A stretch of 49,700 bases of DNA from Polyangia bacterium (lineage in GTDB: Bacteria > Myxococcota_A > Polyangia > Polyangiales > Polyangiaceae), in contig JAUHZF010000019.1 in NCBI GenBank assembly GCA_030426145.1, forward strand, positions 1-49,700, given 5' to 3'. Shown here one piece after another: positions 35,078 to 44,215 of the stretch. The position numbers and the translations under genes were made by a program. How positions within the stretch are numbered: position 1 is the stretch's first letter; every line of letters starts with the position of its first letter. The notes below the pieces were generated by a model that searched no databases, had not been told where the DNA came from, and was given only the letters and a program-made list of their open reading frames with translations.

Positions 35078-36170
35078 GCGCGGCGTCGCCCTCGACGCGG
35101 GGTCCCACCAAGCGTGGGACCTCCACCAAAGGGCCGCCGACCTCGCCGCGGCACGGCGTCGGTACGGGGCTCGCGCCGACGAGGTCGCCCGGCTCTTCTT
35201 CGTTGGCGACGAGACGTGGCCCCTCGCCGATGCGCCGACCACCGTGACCCCGCCACCATGGCTCGATGTCGCCCGATGCCATCGCGGTGGACTCGCCCTG
35301 CGCCGCCACGGCGTGCTCACCGCGACGGTGCTGCGCAGCATGAGCCTGCCGCTGTCGTACACGTCGGCCATCGGCGTCCGGCCCCTCGTGGCCACGGGTG
35401 AGCTCGTGCACGACGCGCCCGAGCGCCTGTACCGCACCGCCGACTTCGTTCGCACCACGCAGCAGGCCCACGCCATGAGCGTCGGCGGCGAGGGCTGGCG
35501 CGCCGCCGCCTCCGTGCGCACCATTCACCAACGGGTTCGACTGCACCTGCGCCGAGCCGGCTGGCCCACCCATTGGGGAACCCCATTGCCGCAACCCGAC
35601 GTCGCCGCCACGGCGCTTCTCTTCGGCCCGGTGCTCGTGACCGGACTGCGGCGCCTCGGGGCCCAGATCGACGAGGTCGAAGCCGACGACGTCGCCCACC
35701 TCGCCCGCGCCATCGCCCATGGCCAGGGCGTGCTGCCCAGCCTCCAGGCCGACCGCCACCGAGAAGGCATGGAGCTCTTCGCCCTGATCACCGCACTGAA
35801 CCATGGCCCCGAAGCCCCGAGTCGAGCCCTGATGAACGCGCTGCTCGACATTCCGAATCGCCTCGCCCTCAGCCCCGCGGATCGACTGCTCGCGGCCGTC
35901 GTTCGCTCCTTCTATGGTGGCCTCTCGCGGCACCTCCTCGGACCCGACACGTCGCGCGCGTTGGGCATCGAATACCCCGACACCTGGGGCCGCCTGCTTC
36001 AGAAGGCCGCGCAGCCGTGGCTCGCCCACCCTCGCTTCGCCCACGTTCACGACCGTTTGGTCGACGCCGTCATGGCGCGCGGTCGCCGTCGTCTTTCCCA
36101 ACTGCGCCAGCGCCCCATTCCACGAAAGCCCACCTCATGCACACCCGACTTCCTTCCCTCTTCGGCCTAA
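35070..36170 (+). CDS. Oxygenase of the MpaB/DUF2236 family
   Basis: 366 residues. The conserved stretch YTSAIGVRPLVATGEL, then RTADFVRTTQQAHAM and VRTIHQRVRLHLR, followed by a Trp and PLPQPDVAATALLFGPVLVTGLRRLG, is the MpaB/latex-clearing-protein core, which binds haem b. Known relatives cleave rubber or oxidise lipid and polyketide substrates; the present substrate is unknown. The desaturase just upstream (8-base overlap) suggests a membrane lipid or hydrocarbon. The C-terminal end overlaps the next gene by 34 bases. Confidence 0.78.
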   Translation: MVERGVALDAGSHQAWDLHQRAADLAAARRRYGARADEVARLFFVGDETWPLADAPTTVTPPPWLDVARCHRGGLALRRHGVLTATVLRSMSLPLSYTSAIGVRPLVATGELVHDAPERLYRTADFVRTTQQAHAMSVGGEGWRAAASVRTIHQRVRLHLRRAGWPTHWGTPLPQPDVAATALLFGPVLVTGLRRLGAQIDEVEADDVAHLARAIAHGQGVLPSLQADRHREGMELFALITALNHGPEAPSRALMNALLDIPNRLALSPADRLLAAVVRSFYGGLSRHLLGPDTSRALGIEYPDTWGRLLQKAAQPWLAHPRFAHVHDRLVDAVMARGRRRLSQLRQRPIPRKPTSCTPDFLPSSA

Positions 36171-36478
36171 TCCTCCTCACCGCGTGCTCGTCCGGTCCGC
36201 CGCCCGAAGCCCGCCCCGCAGACCAGCCGCCGTCCTCTCAGGCCGATGCGTCGGCTTTCTACGACGCGTGCCTTCAGGGGGGTCTGTCCGAGCAGGCTTG
36301 TCGCTGCGCCCAGCGCGAAGCCGTGCCTGGCCTCGGGGCGCCATTGCTCGAGAAGATGGCCGCGGCGCCCGCAGACGACGACCCCAAGCTCGCCGAGTAC
36401 TACACGGGCGAGGAGGTGCAACGCATCATGAGTTGGGTCGACGCCACCTCCGAAGCTTGTGACGTGGAGGCGCTCTGA
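36137..36478 (+). CDS. Small Cys-containing lipoprotein
   Basis: 113 residues. Signal peptide with lipobox (LILLTACSS, Cys17). The mature part has FYDACLQGGLSEQACRCAQ and a final Cys (SEACDV), a pattern suggesting two disulfides in a small helical domain. Function unknown. It starts inside the oxygenase gene and its stop shares a base with the next start, so it belongs to the same transcript. Confidence 0.68.
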   Translation: MHTRLPSLFGLILLTACSSGPPPEARPADQPPSSQADASAFYDACLQGGLSEQACRCAQREAVPGLGAPLLEKMAAAPADDDPKLAEYYTGEEVQRIMSWVDATSEACDVEAL

Positions 36479-38613
36479 TGCTCCGGTCATGGTATCGCCT
36501 CCCGTTCCTGCTCACGGTGACCCTGAGCGTGCTCATGGGCCTGCTCCTGGTATCGCCGGCTCGGGCCAACTGTTCTCGTTGCAAGTCGTCCTGCAAGCAG
36601 GGCGTAAAAAAGTGCAAACGCGCCGCGCCAAAACGACTGTGTCGTATCCCCGGGTTCAAGGGCGTGTGCAAGATGTACAAGAACGTGCAGTGCAAAGCCG
36701 CGGGCTCCATTTGCGTGGACACGCGCTGCAACACCGGACCCTGCAATCGTCCCAAGAAGAAGCGCAAGAAGCGAAGAGGTGGCGGCCGAGGCGAGCCGCA
36801 TCTCTACACGTTCGATGGAGTTCGGTACGACCTTCAGACCATTGGTGAGTACGTGCTCGCCCGCTCGGCCAAAGCGCAGGTCGAGGCGCACGCGCGGTTC
36901 GTCCGCTACAACGACCACACTTCATCCATCGGCGTCGTCGCGCTTCGTGTGCACGGCCATCGAATCGTGTTCGCGCAAGACCGAGAGGGCGTCGTGCTCG
37001 ACGAAGCCGAGGTCAATCCGTCGGAGACTGGGCTCTTCGTCTCACAGGACGTCTTCGTCCAACGCGTGGGCCGCCGCATTCTCGTCGCAGCGGGCCCCCA
37101 TCAGATCTGGGTCCAGGTCGCCCAGCGCCACATCGACGTCACCCTGGTCCCCGACGTCTCGGCGCATGGGACCTGGGAGGGCCTGCTCGGCAACGCCAAT
37201 GGCGACCCCACCGACGACCTCCGGCGAAGAGATGGAACGACGCTCGACATCGCAGAGCTGAACACCCACGCCCTCGCACAGCGCTTCGCGAGCGACTGGC
37301 GCATCGGCCCCGAGACGTCGCTCTTGCCCTACGCCCCCGGCGAGACGACCTCGAACTACACGGACGACACCTTCCCCGCGAAGCACGCCACCATCGGCGG
37401 CCTCTCCGACGAGACCTACGCGCGGGCGCACCGCACATGCATCGACGCGGGCGTGTGGTGGGGCGAAGCCCTGCGCAGCTGCATCTACGACGTCGGGGTC
37501 ACCGGGGTCACCTCCTTCACCGATAGCTATCGCGACGCGCCCCTCGACGAGGCCGACATCGTGGTCCCGACCGAAGGCGACCTCAGCCTCCGCACGGCAG
37601 GCACGGTCACCGAAGGCAACCGTTGGCCCATCTTCTGGGTCGGCGCGAAGGGTGCGGCGACAGCCAAGGTGCTCGCCGGCCAACAGACGGTCGCCGAGGC
37701 TTCCTCCACCGGCTCCCCCATCTATCTCGAGGCTCCCAAAGCTGGCACCTACCGCGTGGTCCTCGAGCAGGCGGGGCGGTCGGTGCAAGCGTCGGTCGAG
37801 GTGAAGAAGGCGACGGCCACCCTGGAGGGACCGGACCGCGTGAGTGGAGGCTCGGCCTTCACCATTCGCTGGTCTGGCCCCCACGGTGGAGACGACGTGC
37901 TCGCCTTCGTGGCCGCCGGGCAGACCGACCCGACATCGCGGCTGGCCACGGGCTGGTTGCGCAGCGACCGCAACGCACGTTTCGTGGCTCCGACCACGGC
38001 CGGTTCCTATGAGGTCTGGTACCTCCGCCAAGGCGCGACCGAGCCTCTGGCGCGCAAGGCGATCACGGTGACCGCAGTGGAGGCGAAGCTCACCCTCCCG
38101 TCGACGGTGAAAGCGGGTGAGGTCTTCGCGGCCCAATGGCGAGGACCGACCGCCGAGGGCGACTACCTCGAGGTCGCCGACGAGGGAACGCAGCGAGCGA
38201 GCGGTCCGCGACACGCAGCCGACCGTGCGTACGAGGGGGGCATTCGCCTTCAGGCCCCGAGCCAACCCGGACGCTACGTGGTGCGCTACGTGTCGGCAGC
38301 GGGCGCCACCCTGGCGACCACGGCTCTCGTGGTGAGCGACGTGTCCCCATCGTTGGCGGCGCCGGCCACCGTGGGCGCCAGTGCGGCGTTCACCGTGACC
38401 TGGACCGGCATCGCGCGCGCGGGTGACGTGGTCGCGATCACCCGCCGAGGCGAGAGCAACCCCCTGCGGCGCCTCAGCTACCGAAGCACGTCGACCCAGG
38501 CACGCATGGAGCTGAAGGCGCCCCCTGAAGCCGGCGCGTACGACGTCATCTACATCATCCACGGCGGCGGGGGCCGGCGCATCGTGGCCCGACGCGCGCT
38601 CGACGTGAGGTGA
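36478..38613 (+). CDS. Secreted protein with von Willebrand type D-like domain and Ig-like repeats
   Basis: 711 residues. Signal peptide (FLLTVTLSVLMGLLLVSPARA), then a Cys/Lys-rich segment (CSRCKSSCKQGVKKCK) and a KKKRKKRR linker. The domain at ~105-300 begins GEPHLYTFDGVRYDLQTIGEYVLA, the VWD signature, and has GTWEGLLGNANGDPTDDL, the VWD glycine turn. After it come four Ig-like modules of ~85 residues (EGPDRVSGGSAFTIRWSGP, LPSTVKAGEVFAAQWRGP, AAPATVGASAAFTVTWTG). It is a candidate adhesin or scaffold outside the cell. Starts at the last base of the lipoprotein stop. Confidence 0.8.
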   Translation: MLRSWYRLPFLLTVTLSVLMGLLLVSPARANCSRCKSSCKQGVKKCKRAAPKRLCRIPGFKGVCKMYKNVQCKAAGSICVDTRCNTGPCNRPKKKRKKRRGGGRGEPHLYTFDGVRYDLQTIGEYVLARSAKAQVEAHARFVRYNDHTSSIGVVALRVHGHRIVFAQDREGVVLDEAEVNPSETGLFVSQDVFVQRVGRRILVAAGPHQIWVQVAQRHIDVTLVPDVSAHGTWEGLLGNANGDPTDDLRRRDGTTLDIAELNTHALAQRFASDWRIGPETSLLPYAPGETTSNYTDDTFPAKHATIGGLSDETYARAHRTCIDAGVWWGEALRSCIYDVGVTGVTSFTDSYRDAPLDEADIVVPTEGDLSLRTAGTVTEGNRWPIFWVGAKGAATAKVLAGQQTVAEASSTGSPIYLEAPKAGTYRVVLEQAGRSVQASVEVKKATATLEGPDRVSGGSAFTIRWSGPHGGDDVLAFVAAGQTDPTSRLATGWLRSDRNARFVAPTTAGSYEVWYLRQGATEPLARKAITVTAVEAKLTLPSTVKAGEVFAAQWRGPTAEGDYLEVADEGTQRASGPRHAADRAYEGGIRLQAPSQPGRYVVRYVSAAGATLATTALVVSDVSPSLAAPATVGASAAFTVTWTGIARAGDVVAITRRGESNPLRRLSYRSTSTQARMELKAPPEAGAYDVIYIIHGGGGRRIVARRALDVR

Positions 38614-38626
38614 GGCAAGGCCGACG

Positions 38627-39736
38627 TCACCGATAGGCGGACAGCTCCGCCGCCTCTTCTTCGGCCAGGGCGCGAACCTCGGCCTCGGGGTCTTCGGCGG
38701 CGGCGAGCAACACGCGGCGCCGTTGGTGCTCGTCGTCGAGCAGCAGCCGGTAGTGGCCCCGCCTGACCCTAGGCTCGGGCTCGTGGTCGGCGGTCTCGAG
38801 CAAGCGGTCGAGCTGCGCCGGGCGCTCGGCGGGGATGTCGCCGAGCGCCGCCGAAAAATCGGCGATGCGATCGAGCAGCTCGGGCATCGCCGGCAGGTGC
38901 TCACCGTCGAGGCGAAAGTGCAACGTGCCCCACGCGACCTTCAGCTCCGTCGCATCGCGGGCGAGCGCCAGCAGCATCGCCCGCGCTTGGGCCCCGAGGG
39001 CGAGGCGCGCCGCGAGAACCGGACCCCCGATCGACCACCGTCGGTCGAAGTCCTCGTCGCCGAGCGGCAGCCCCTCCCCCGCGGGCAACAAGCGCAGGTC
39101 CTCGGGCCAGCCATCGAGGTCGGCCTCGATGAGGGCACCGTCGTGCAGCATGGCCACACGTACGGGCTGCCCGTTCCAGGTGCCCCGCACGCGATCGTCC
39201 TCCCAGGGGTCGTAGCCTTCTTCGCCTTCGGCCTCGGGAGCCGGCCAATCCTGGGCGTCTTCGAGTCCGGCACGGACCCGTTGAAACATGCGGTCGCCGA
39301 GCTGAACCTCACGCCACATCAACCACAGCGCGGCCGCGCTCGCTCCCGCCACCACCGTGCCGCCGAACCAGGCCAGCCCTGCACGGTGCAGAAACACGCC
39401 GAGCACCACCGCGACCAGGGCCAGCAACCCGTCGATGCCATGTGCGCCTCGAGCGAGAGGCTGATCTCTCACCGGGTGCCGATGGCGTCGACGCAACCCG
39501 CTCCATGCCATGGCCACGCCCCCGGGGACCCCCGCCAGCGCGAGCCCGAGGAAGAGCGGGAACGGAAACCAAGACACCAGCAACCCCAGGGCGACGAGCG
39601 CGGCGAGCCCACCCATGAGCACGCGCCCCGTGGCCCAGAATCGGGCACCGAGGGCCGCAAACTGCCGCGCCAACAGTTCCTGCAGGACGTGCAAGAGCGC
39701 GAGCATCGCGATGGCGCCAACGATCCCTGTGAGCAC
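38627..39736 (-). CDS. Membrane protein of unknown function with HEAT-like C-terminus
   Basis: 369 residues, GTG start. Five hydrophobic helices in the first 140 residues (IAMLALLHVLQELL, VLMGGLAALVALGLLVSWF, FLGLALAGVPGGVAMAW, GLLALVAVVLGVFLHRA, GGTVVAGASAAALWL), then a cytoplasmic part rich in Glu/Asp with VRVAMLHDGALIEADLDGW. The end (DEHQRRRVLLAAAEDPEAEVRALAEEEAAEL) resembles a HEAT-type repeat. I do not recognise the family. It converges on the VWD gene. Confidence 0.7.
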   Translation of the reverse strand: MLTGIVGAIAMLALLHVLQELLARQFAALGARFWATGRVLMGGLAALVALGLLVSWFPFPLFLGLALAGVPGGVAMAWSGLRRRHRHPVRDQPLARGAHGIDGLLALVAVVLGVFLHRAGLAWFGGTVVAGASAAALWLMWREVQLGDRMFQRVRAGLEDAQDWPAPEAEGEEGYDPWEDDRVRGTWNGQPVRVAMLHDGALIEADLDGWPEDLRLLPAGEGLPLGDEDFDRRWSIGGPVLAARLALGAQARAMLLALARDATELKVAWGTLHFRLDGEHLPAMPELLDRIADFSAALGDIPAERPAQLDRLLETADHEPEPRVRRGHYRLLLDDEHQRRRVLLAAAEDPEAEVRALAEEEAAELSAYR

Positions 39737-39802
39737 CGCAGAAGCATAGCTCAGCGCCTCAGCTTCAACGGCGCGGGTCTAGCTTCGACGGCGAGCATAC
39801 GA

Positions 39803-40783
39803 TCACGGAACCCCGAGGCAGTCGGCGAGCGTGTCGCCAAGAGCGGCGCGGGTGAAGTCGGCTTCGGGCGCGTGCCCGAATGAGAAGGTGGTGACCCGGG
39901 CTGGGGTGTCGGCGACCTCCACCGCGCCCGAGCAGTCAGCCTCGGTGGAGCGCACGATCTTGAAGTTGGGCGAGCCGGTACCCGCGAGACAGACACCGCG
40001 CCCCTGATGGTATTGCCGGCCGTCGACGGGCCCGGACAGCCCGCTGTCGAGGTTGAGCACCACGCTGCCGGCGCCGGTCTGGAACACCTCCCAGGTCTCG
40101 CCGTCGGTCGAGCGATGCCAGTTGTCGTCGTCGGCCCCGGCCACGAAGTAGCCGTCGCGGAAGACGAGCGAGCGCATGTGGGTGCAGCCCATGCCGAACT
40201 TGGGGCCCTGGGTCCAGCTGACGCCGTCGTCGGTGGAGATGGCGATGCGGCCGCAGCCTCCCACCGCCACCCATCGGCCGTTGCCGTAGGCGGCACCACC
40301 GAACCACTGCCCGGTGGGACTCGGCGCGAGGTTCGGCTCTTCGTTGGTCGCGTGCAGCGCCTGCCAGTCGTAGCCGTTGGTCGAGGTCCAGATGGCGCCG
40401 TTGTTGTTGAGCCCCGCGTGCGCGCCGACCCACAGGCCGTCGTGGTAGCCGCCGCCACGGAAAAGGTCGTCGTGGCCATCGACCATGATCCCGACCTCAC
40501 ACCAGGTCTGCCCCTCGTCGATCGACAGCACGCGCAAGCCCTGCCACCCCACCCCGGCCACGATGGGCAGCCCCGTCGGCGCCGCGCCCCCCGCGCCGCC
40601 GGCCGACGAGGTGCTTCCCCCGACGCCCATCATGCCGCCCCCGCCGGAGGTGGTGGTGGTGCTCGCTCCCCCCGCCGATGCGGTGCTTCCGCCCGCCCCC
40701 GAGGGCGTCACCGGCTCTTCGCCTCCGCACGCCCAAAGGGCACTGGCCAGAAACAGGGGCGCGAAGACGATTCGGCTGGTCAC
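39803..40783 (-). CDS. YCF48/sialidase-like beta-propeller lipoprotein
   Basis: 326 residues from a GTG at 40783, chosen because the lipoprotein signal (VFAPLFLASALWACGG) starts there; an ATG at 40855 would add 24 residues but a long Arg-rich leader. A Gly/Ser/Thr linker follows. The body has repeats of the form VAGVGWQGLRVLSIDEGQTWCEVG, WTSTNGYDWQALHA and AISTDDGVSWTQGP, the Asp-x-Gly-x-x-Trp turns typical of sialidase/BNR and YCF48-type propellers. Probably surface-exposed; ligand unknown. Confidence 0.75.
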   Translation of the reverse strand: MTSRIVFAPLFLASALWACGGEEPVTPSGAGGSTASAGGASTTTTSGGGGMMGVGGSTSSAGGAGGAAPTGLPIVAGVGWQGLRVLSIDEGQTWCEVGIMVDGHDDLFRGGGYHDGLWVGAHAGLNNNGAIWTSTNGYDWQALHATNEEPNLAPSPTGQWFGGAAYGNGRWVAVGGCGRIAISTDDGVSWTQGPKFGMGCTHMRSLVFRDGYFVAGADDDNWHRSTDGETWEVFQTGAGSVVLNLDSGLSGPVDGRQYHQGRGVCLAGTGSPNFKIVRSTEADCSGAVEVADTPARVTTFSFGHAPEADFTRAALGDTLADCLGVP

Positions 40784-40954
40784 GGCACACAGAGCCCCGA
40801 GGCACCTCTCGAAGCTCACATTTCCCCTGAGGCCTCCGCGGCGGCGCTCCCGCATGCACGCCCTTCAAATGGTTCTGCGAACGTCACGAATCGACCATGT
40901 CATGACGGTGTGACGGTTCACCACAGGGCCCCCGGGTAGCTTCCACGTCGCACC

Positions 40955-41605
40955 ATGGCGACCAAAATCCAGCGCCCGATGACCGTGGCGGAGGAGATTG
41001 CCCACAGCCTCACGCACGGCTTCGGGTTTCTCCTCGGCCTGGCCGGGCTCGTGATGCTGCTGGGCGTCGCCTCCACCGAAGGCACGCACGAGCACGTGCT
41101 CTCTGCGGTGCTCTACGGCAGCACCATCGTGGTGCTCTACGCCTCATCGACGCTCTTCCACGCGCTGCCACGGGGGCGCGCGAAGCGGATCGCGCAGTCG
41201 ATGGACCACGCGGCCATCTTCCTGCTCATCGCCGGCACCTACACACCCATCACCCTGCTCACGCTGAACGGACCGCTCGGTTACACCCTGTTCGCGCTCG
41301 AGTGGACGCTGGCCGCGATCGGGATCGTGCACGAGGTCTTCCGAGGCCACGGCGGCCGGAGACTCCAGCTGGTGCTCTACCTCGTGATGGGGTGGGCGGT
41401 CCTCTTTGCCCTCGGCCCCCTGTCCAAGGCCATGCCTACCGCGGGCCTAGCCCTCCTCATCGGGGGCGGCGTCGCCTACTCGATCGGGGTCATCTTCTAC
41501 CTGCGGCAACAGCGGCGCTGGAACCACACCATCTGGCACCTCTTCGTGCTCGCGGGCAGCATCTGCCACTTCCTCGCCGTCTACTGGTATGTGATGCCGG
41601 TATGA
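40955..41605 (+). CDS. trhA: Hemolysin-III/PAQR-family membrane protein (TrhA-like)
   Basis: 216 residues, seven hydrophobic helices. Conserved family residues are present: EEIAHSLTHGFG, SSTLFHALP, QSMDHAAIFLLIAGTYTP and NHTIWHLFVLAGSICHFLAVYWYV, including the Ser, Asp and His ligands of the PAQR zinc site. Members influence membrane fluidity and were first named hemolysin III. It is coupled to the next small gene by an ATGA overlap. Confidence 0.9.
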   Translation: MATKIQRPMTVAEEIAHSLTHGFGFLLGLAGLVMLLGVASTEGTHEHVLSAVLYGSTIVVLYASSTLFHALPRGRAKRIAQSMDHAAIFLLIAGTYTPITLLTLNGPLGYTLFALEWTLAAIGIVHEVFRGHGGRRLQLVLYLVMGWAVLFALGPLSKAMPTAGLALLIGGGVAYSIGVIFYLRQQRRWNHTIWHLFVLAGSICHFLAVYWYVMPV

Positions 41606-42009
41606 AGGTGGACGCTGAAGCTGCCCTGCGCTGTGTGCACGAGGGTGTCGGCTGCCTCGATGGCGACGATGTCGCGGGCGCCGGCGTCAAGGTCGACGAC
41701 GCGCTCGCCCTCTTGAGCGCTGAGCTCGACGACGACTGGATGGATCGGCCCGGCGCCGACTTGCTGCGCGCCCTCCGCGATCCGGATGCGGGGCGGGCCC
41801 TGGCCCGGGCCTTGTGGCTGGGCTCGACCGTCGATGAATTCCACGGCAACACCGATCGTGCCCGGCTTCGCTGCCTCCGGGCCATGGAGCTCTACGCGCG
41901 CCTGCGCGGCACCAGCGAGGCCGTCGACATGCGGGCCGCGCGCGAGCTCGGGTCGGCGAGCGCTCGCCTCGGCGCCACCGCCTTCTCCGCCGCCCACGGA
42001 CGCAGCTAG
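41602..42009 (+). CDS. Small helical protein of unknown function
   Basis: 135 residues. Alternating Ala-rich helices (AEAALRCVHEGVGCLDGDD, DARALARALWLGSTVDEFH-like pattern, RARLRCLRAMELYARLRG) look like TPR-type pairs. No signal peptide. It is translationally coupled to the TrhA-like gene; relation to it is unclear. Confidence 0.62.
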   Translation: MKVDAEAALRCVHEGVGCLDGDDVAGAGVKVDDALALLSAELDDDWMDRPGADLLRALRDPDAGRALARALWLGSTVDEFHGNTDRARLRCLRAMELYARLRGTSEAVDMRAARELGSASARLGATAFSAAHGRS

Positions 42010-42018
42010 GATCCATCG

Positions 42019-42040
42019 GCGCCCGGGTGGCGCGGGGCGC
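42019..42040. terminator. GC-rich hairpin between convergent genes
   Basis: GCGCCC (42019-42024) with GGGCGC (42035-42040), 10-base loop, in the 31 bases between two convergent stops. No T-run. Confidence 0.35.
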
Positions 42041-42895
42041 TCAACCGAAGATGATTCGCCACCAGGCGTAGGTGCTGAGCGTGCCCATCACGATGGCGAT
42101 CTGTCCCCCGCGGATCACAGCTTCGGCCTCGCGGGCCTTCTCCGCGATGGCGGCAGGGGAGAAGGTGCTGATGCGAACCACGCCCCCGGGGGGAGGCTCC
42201 ATCGCGACCCGACGCACGATCTCGAGACCACGGTAGCCGACGGTTCCTTGGGCCTCGACCTGCGTCACCGACTTCACCTGGCCGGTGACGAGGCATTCCG
42301 CGTCGCCCTCGAGCCAGCGCTCGCCATACTGCGAGCCCTTTTCCTTCAGCGCCTCGCGCTCTTCATCGGAGAGCGGGGCGTGCACGGGCGGCACCCCGTC
42401 GTACTGCAGGGTGGTTTGCGTCTTGTCCGAGAACAACGACCACGGTCCCTCGATGGCGACTTGCGCGCCCGACTCCGTGCGCACGAGGAGGTCGCCGCCG
42501 AGCTGCTGGGTCCAGTTCGGCACGGGGTCTTGCACCGACTCGGCGACCTCGTCGTCCAGCCACAGCTCGGCCAGCACGGCGTGGTTTCCGAGCGGCGTCT
42601 TCACCGCCTCCTGTGAGACGACGCGTCCGCAGAGCGTGACCGTATCGCCGACCGACACCTTGGCGGCCAGCGCTGGCGGCGCGTCGATCCGGTGCTTCAA
42701 GGCCTCGATGCGCTCGTGCCGACTGCCCTTGATCCAGATGACCGAGAGCACGGCGACGATGACCCCGGCGAAGGGGATGAGACAGAGCAGGCCGAGAAAG
42801 ACGACCCACCCGACGAAGCATCCGGGCGCCATCCCCGTGGGGTCGATGATCTTGGTCGATGCGCGGGCGAGCTTGTTCTCGGAGCCTTCGGCCAC
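42041..42895 (-). CDS. Membrane protein with GIDE-like domain
   Basis: 284 residues with a GTG start. A membrane pair near residues 25-55 (CFVGWVVFLGLLCLIPFAGVIVAVLSVIWI) and a C-terminal helix (IAIVMGTLSTYAWWRIIFG) frame a soluble domain: GDTVTLCGRVVSQEAVKTPLG, then AVIEGPWSLFSD-like and VTGQVKSVTQVEAQGTVGYRGLE. The layout is like bacterial GIDE/E3-ligase-like membrane proteins of unknown role. Ten bases from the CPBP gene stop, so probably one transcript with it. Confidence 0.6.
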   Translation of the reverse strand: MAEGSENKLARASTKIIDPTGMAPGCFVGWVVFLGLLCLIPFAGVIVAVLSVIWIKGSRHERIEALKHRIDAPPALAAKVSVGDTVTLCGRVVSQEAVKTPLGNHAVLAELWLDDEVAESVQDPVPNWTQQLGGDLLVRTESGAQVAIEGPWSLFSDKTQTTLQYDGVPPVHAPLSDEEREALKEKGSQYGERWLEGDAECLVTGQVKSVTQVEAQGTVGYRGLEIVRRVAMEPPPGGVVRISTFSPAAIAEKAREAEAVIRGGQIAIVMGTLSTYAWWRIIFG

Positions 42896-42904
42896 AAGGC
42901 AGCG

Positions 42905-43510
42905 TTACACCACCAAGAGGCTGACGATGATGAGATCCGCAGCCACGTGCGCAAACCACGGGGTGAGCAGGCCGCGGGTGTGCATGCGGAGGGCACCGAG
43001 GGCTGTGCCCCAGAGGCCGGCGAGAACGAAGCCGGCCGGCCCACTGGGAACGCCGTTCCAATGGATGGCGCCGAACGCCACTCCCTGAAGGATGACCGCG
43101 GTCGTCGGGCAGAAGAGGGCGTGCAACCGGTCGAGGAGCCAGCCACGGAAGAGCAGCTCCTCGAAGGTGGCGTTGAGGGTCGCGAAGACGAGAGCGCCGA
43201 ACAGGATCAACGGCGTCGCCACGTCGGGGAGCAGGGCGCGGGCGGCCGAGAGGTCGGGTTGCAGGAGGAGGCGCCATCCCCACAGACCAACCGCGGTGGC
43301 GGCGATGAAGGCGCCCAGCCACGGCAGTGAGAGTCGGCCTCGCGCGCGCCACGTCGAGCTGGGTGCGAGCTCGGGTCGCCACCGCACGATGGCCAGGGCC
43401 ACCGCGGTGCCGAGCACGAAGTTGAGCGGCCAGCCCAGCCAAGGCGTCGCGAGGATCGCCCCCCCGAACAGGACGACGAGCAGCGTGACCGAACGGGCCG
43501 GTGGGATCAT
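42905..43510 (-). CDS. CPBP-family intramembrane metalloprotease
   Basis: 201 residues from the ATG at 43510 (an ATG at 43528 lies inside the operator). Membrane helices carry the family motifs EELLFRGWLL (catalytic Glu-Glu and Arg), FGAIHWNG (His) and FAHVAADL (His), as in CAAX-prenyl-protease/Rce1-like and bacteriocin self-immunity proteins. Divergent from a TetR gene across two matching palindromes, so it is a likely target of that repressor. Confidence 0.87.
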   Translation of the reverse strand: MIPPARSVTLLVVLFGGAILATPWLGWPLNFVLGTAVALAIVRWRPELAPSSTWRARGRLSLPWLGAFIAATAVGLWGWRLLLQPDLSAARALLPDVATPLILFGALVFATLNATFEELLFRGWLLDRLHALFCPTTAVILQGVAFGAIHWNGVPSGPAGFVLAGLWGTALGALRMHTRGLLTPWFAHVAADLIIVSLLVV

Positions 43511-43518
43511 CGCCCATT

Positions 43519-43566
43519 GTTGAACCATGGTTCGACTTTTTCACAAGTTGACACATGGTTCAACTT
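43519..43566. promoter_or_regulatory. Two TetR operators between divergent CPBP and TetR genes
   Basis: GTTGAACCATGGTTCGAC (43519-43536) is an 18-bp palindrome with one mismatch. A second copy, AAGTTG at 43545-43550 with CAACTT at 43561-43566 around ACATGGTT, has its centre 28 bp away. Together they give the consensus half-site AAGTTGAACCA. Their place directly before both starts fits autorepression plus control of the protease. Confidence 0.72.
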
Positions 43567-43582
43567 TGTCGACGCTGCGGCG

Positions 43583-44215
43583 GTGTCTGACCTCGAACCG
43601 CGTCGGTCGCCCAAGCAGCGTCGCGGACAGGCGCGACGGGACGCCATCCTCGAAGCAGCCGCCCAGGTCCTCGAGGCGCGGGGCTATGCGGGCGCGACCA
43701 CCAAGCGCATCGCCGCCGCGGCCGAAGCGTCGGTCGGCGCCGTGTACGACTACTTCCCCAACAAGGAGGCCGTCTTCGTGGCGCTGCTCGAGCGCTACCA
43801 GCAGCAGCTCGGGGCGGCCCTGCTCGAAGCGATGATGGCGGCCGAGGGGTGGGAGGCGCAGCTCGATGCCGGCATCGACGCCTTCTACCGGTTCTACCGC
43901 GACACCCCCGGCTACCAGACCTTGTGGCTCGGCACCCAGCTCGTCGACGTGCTGCGCGAGGCGGGCCGCGCCTACGCCGAGAGCAGCGGCGGCCTCGTCG
44001 CCACCGTCATCGCCCAGCAGGCCCCGCACCTGCCGCCCGACGCGCCGCCGCGCATCGCGACCATGCTCGTGCACCTCGTGAGCGCGGCCACCACCGCCGC
44101 CCTCAATGGCCCCGATGAGCAACGCGACGCCACCATGGCCGAGGTGCGTTGGCTCGCTCGACTCTATCTGCGTGAGCGGCTGGCCCCGGGCGTCGAGGTG
44201 TCGCAGCGGGCGTGA
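43583..44215 (+). CDS. TetR-family regulator
   Basis: 210 residues from a GTG at 43583; a TTG at 43517 would run through the operators. The helix-turn-helix is clear: RDAILEAAAQVLEARGYAGATTKRIAAAAEASVGAVYDYFPNKEAVF. The C-terminal domain (FYRFYRDTPGYQTLWLG, LVHLVSAATTAALNG) is of the TetR_C type found with efflux and stress regulators. Its stop overlaps the mutL start (GTGA), tying mismatch repair to this regulator's transcript. Confidence 0.87.
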   Translation: MSDLEPRRSPKQRRGQARRDAILEAAAQVLEARGYAGATTKRIAAAAEASVGAVYDYFPNKEAVFVALLERYQQQLGAALLEAMMAAEGWEAQLDAGIDAFYRFYRDTPGYQTLWLGTQLVDVLREAGRAYAESSGGLVATVIAQQAPHLPPDAPPRIATMLVHLVSAATTAALNGPDEQRDATMAEVRWLARLYLRERLAPGVEVSQRA

